NCBI GenBank assembly: GCA_947463775.1
Contig: CANHVD010000276.1
Coordinates: forward strand, 1 to 7,304
Origin: Planctomycetaceae bacterium
GTDB lineage: Bacteria; Planctomycetota; Planctomycetia; Planctomycetales; Planctomycetaceae
Direction: 5' to 3'
DNA length: 7,304 bases
The position numbers and the translations under genes were made by a program. Below, one piece after another: positions 6,262-7,304 of this stretch. The notes below the pieces were generated by a model. It was not told the DNA's origin, searched no databases, and worked only from the letters and a program-made list of their open reading frames with translations. Numbering within the stretch: position 1 is the stretch's first letter; each line of letters begins with the position of its first letter.

Positions 6262-7304
6262 ATGCCGCAGCGAAACGTCTCTGTACTTGCGAGATTGATG
6301 GTTCTCTGCCTGATGCTCTTTGCGACGCCATTAGCTCACGCTGATGATATTGCGACGCCGTGGGAGCAGTCGTATGACGGCACCAACGCAACTGGCTCGC
6401 ACGTGCTGGGGTTGTGGAAGTTTGATTCCGAAGACGGCGTTGATTCCTCGGGAAAGAATCCCAAAGGAGAAATCCGCAATGGACGATTGGCTTCCGGCGG
6501 GAAATACGGCGGTGCATTGGAGTCGTTTGCGGGATATCCGGAAGCCGATCAGTCTCACGGCTTCGTTGTCGCTAATTCGCCACGTCTCTCACCTGGCGGA
6601 GCGTTCACTGTCGAACTGTGGATAAAACCCAAACCAGAATTCGCGCAACGCGACTGGTCGGTGTTGATTGACAAGAAATACGCGGGTCATGATGACTATC
6701 AGTTGTCGATTGGAGCAGCCGATGGCAAACAACAGCGGCAACTGACTTTGTCCCTGGGCTTTTCTTCTGAGTCCCAGAACTTCCTTTCCGCCCCCGCCGC
6801 GTTCGTGATTGATGAATGGGTTCACGTGGCCGCCACTTACGATGGCAAAGGGAAGGTCCGTTTCTTTCGCAATGGGGAATCACTGGGTGGTGCCGATGCT
6901 CCTGGGCGAGGCGCGATCTCGGCGGGTTCGCTGGCCCTTTCAATCGGCGATCGACTGGGCAGCAGTTTTCCAGGCTTTCCGGGTTGCATCGATGAAGTCC
7001 GACTGACCAGCGGCGTTCGTGAATTCGGACAGGTGCGCATTCAATCTGAGTGGCCTCGAAAGGCTTTCGTGAGATTTGAGCCCGCTCCAAAGTGGACCGC
7101 ATCGATTCGTAATCTAAGCCCTAAACCCATCACCGGAGCGACGTTGCAGGCCATCATCGAAGGACATGCTGTTCAGCAGACGGCGTTGCCGGAGATTGCC
7201 CCTGGCTCTATTCACATCGCCGAGTTTACGTTCGATACAACTCTTCGCCCCGACACATATCCCGTGATGCTGAACGTAACAGTTCCCGGTGAGCCGTCAC
7301 GACA
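6262..7304 (+). CDS. Secreted LamG (concanavalin A-like) domain protein (3' end beyond right edge)
   Basis: The first 347 residues of an exported protein are present; no stop is reached. A Sec signal peptide is clear: basic start (MPQRNVSVLAR), hydrophobic core LMVLCLMLFATPL, and likely signal peptidase I cleavage after AHA (residue 27). Residues about 47-255 form a LamG/concanavalin A-like jelly-roll of the Laminin_G_3 type: entry strand LGLWKFD (49-55), DSSGK (61-65), FTVELWIKP (115-123), WVHVAATYDG (186-195) with FFRNGE (201-206), and the closing strand GCIDEVRL (241-248). The rest (about 265-347) looks like a second beta-sandwich, Ig- or CARDB-like, without a signature I can name. Such domains often bind carbohydrate or protein, and in planctomycetes they frequently sit in large secreted proteins with enzymatic or cytochrome modules further along. 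Any catalytic domain would lie beyond the window. The ligand is unknown. Confidence 0.9.
   Translation, partial: MPQRNVSVLARLMVLCLMLFATPLAHADDIATPWEQSYDGTNATGSHVLGLWKFDSEDGVDSSGKNPKGEIRNGRLASGGKYGGALESFAGYPEADQSHGFVVANSPRLSPGGAFTVELWIKPKPEFAQRDWSVLIDKKYAGHDDYQLSIGAADGKQQRQLTLSLGFSSESQNFLSAPAAFVIDEWVHVAATYDGKGKVRFFRNGESLGGADAPGRGAISAGSLALSIGDRLGSSFPGFPGCIDEVRLTSGVREFGQVRIQSEWPRKAFVRFEPAPKWTASIRNLSPKPITGATLQAIIEGHAVQQTALPEIAPGSIHIAEFTFDTTLRPDTYPVMLNVTVPGEPSR

Noticed and set aside
6605..7102. 165-codon minus-strand open frame
   Set aside because: It is antisense to the LamG domain, whose signal peptide and jelly-roll motifs are clear; the antisense translation is Arg/Pro/Ser-rich without motifs.

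Overview
The window looks like chromosomal DNA of a free-living bacterium, most probably a planctomycete of the Rhodopirellula/Pirellulaceae type. This is an inference from three things: a very long multi-PAS signalling cluster, a secreted LamG (laminin-G-like) protein with a classic Sec signal peptide, and a REP-like palindrome between genes. No 16S rRNA or other phylogenetic marker is present, so the assignment is tentative.

There are three genes. From right to left on the minus strand come (i) a complete 1009-residue CheB methylesterase – CheR methyltransferase – heptad coiled coil – PAS – PAS protein (2779..5808), which lacks the histidine-kinase module that often ends such fusions, and (ii), after a 283-bp gap, a soluble four-PAS sensor histidine kinase (start at 2495) that runs off the left edge just after its ATP-binding domain. 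Pointing away from them on the plus strand is (iii) a secreted LamG-domain protein (start at 6262) that runs off the right edge. A 453-bp divergent intergenic region separates (i) and (iii).

The gap between the two signalling genes contains a nearly perfect 23-bp-arm inverted repeat (2633..2692), a short GC hairpin just after the CheB/CheR stop codon, and a Shine-Dalgarno sequence for the kinase. The most economical reading is that the two minus-strand genes form one signalling unit. The CheB-CheR-PAS protein would supply methyl-modification enzymes and sensing, and the kinase would supply phosphotransfer. The output partner (receiver domain or response regulator) would lie to the left of the window and is not visible. 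The LamG gene shows no functional link to them beyond the shared divergent upstream region.

I found no tRNA, rRNA, CRISPR array, transposase or prophage signal. The architecture is uncommon rather than clearly a new system. The points most worth a second look are the kinase-less CheB-CheR-PAS protein beside a separate kinase, the unusually regular heptad linker, and the intergenic palindrome.
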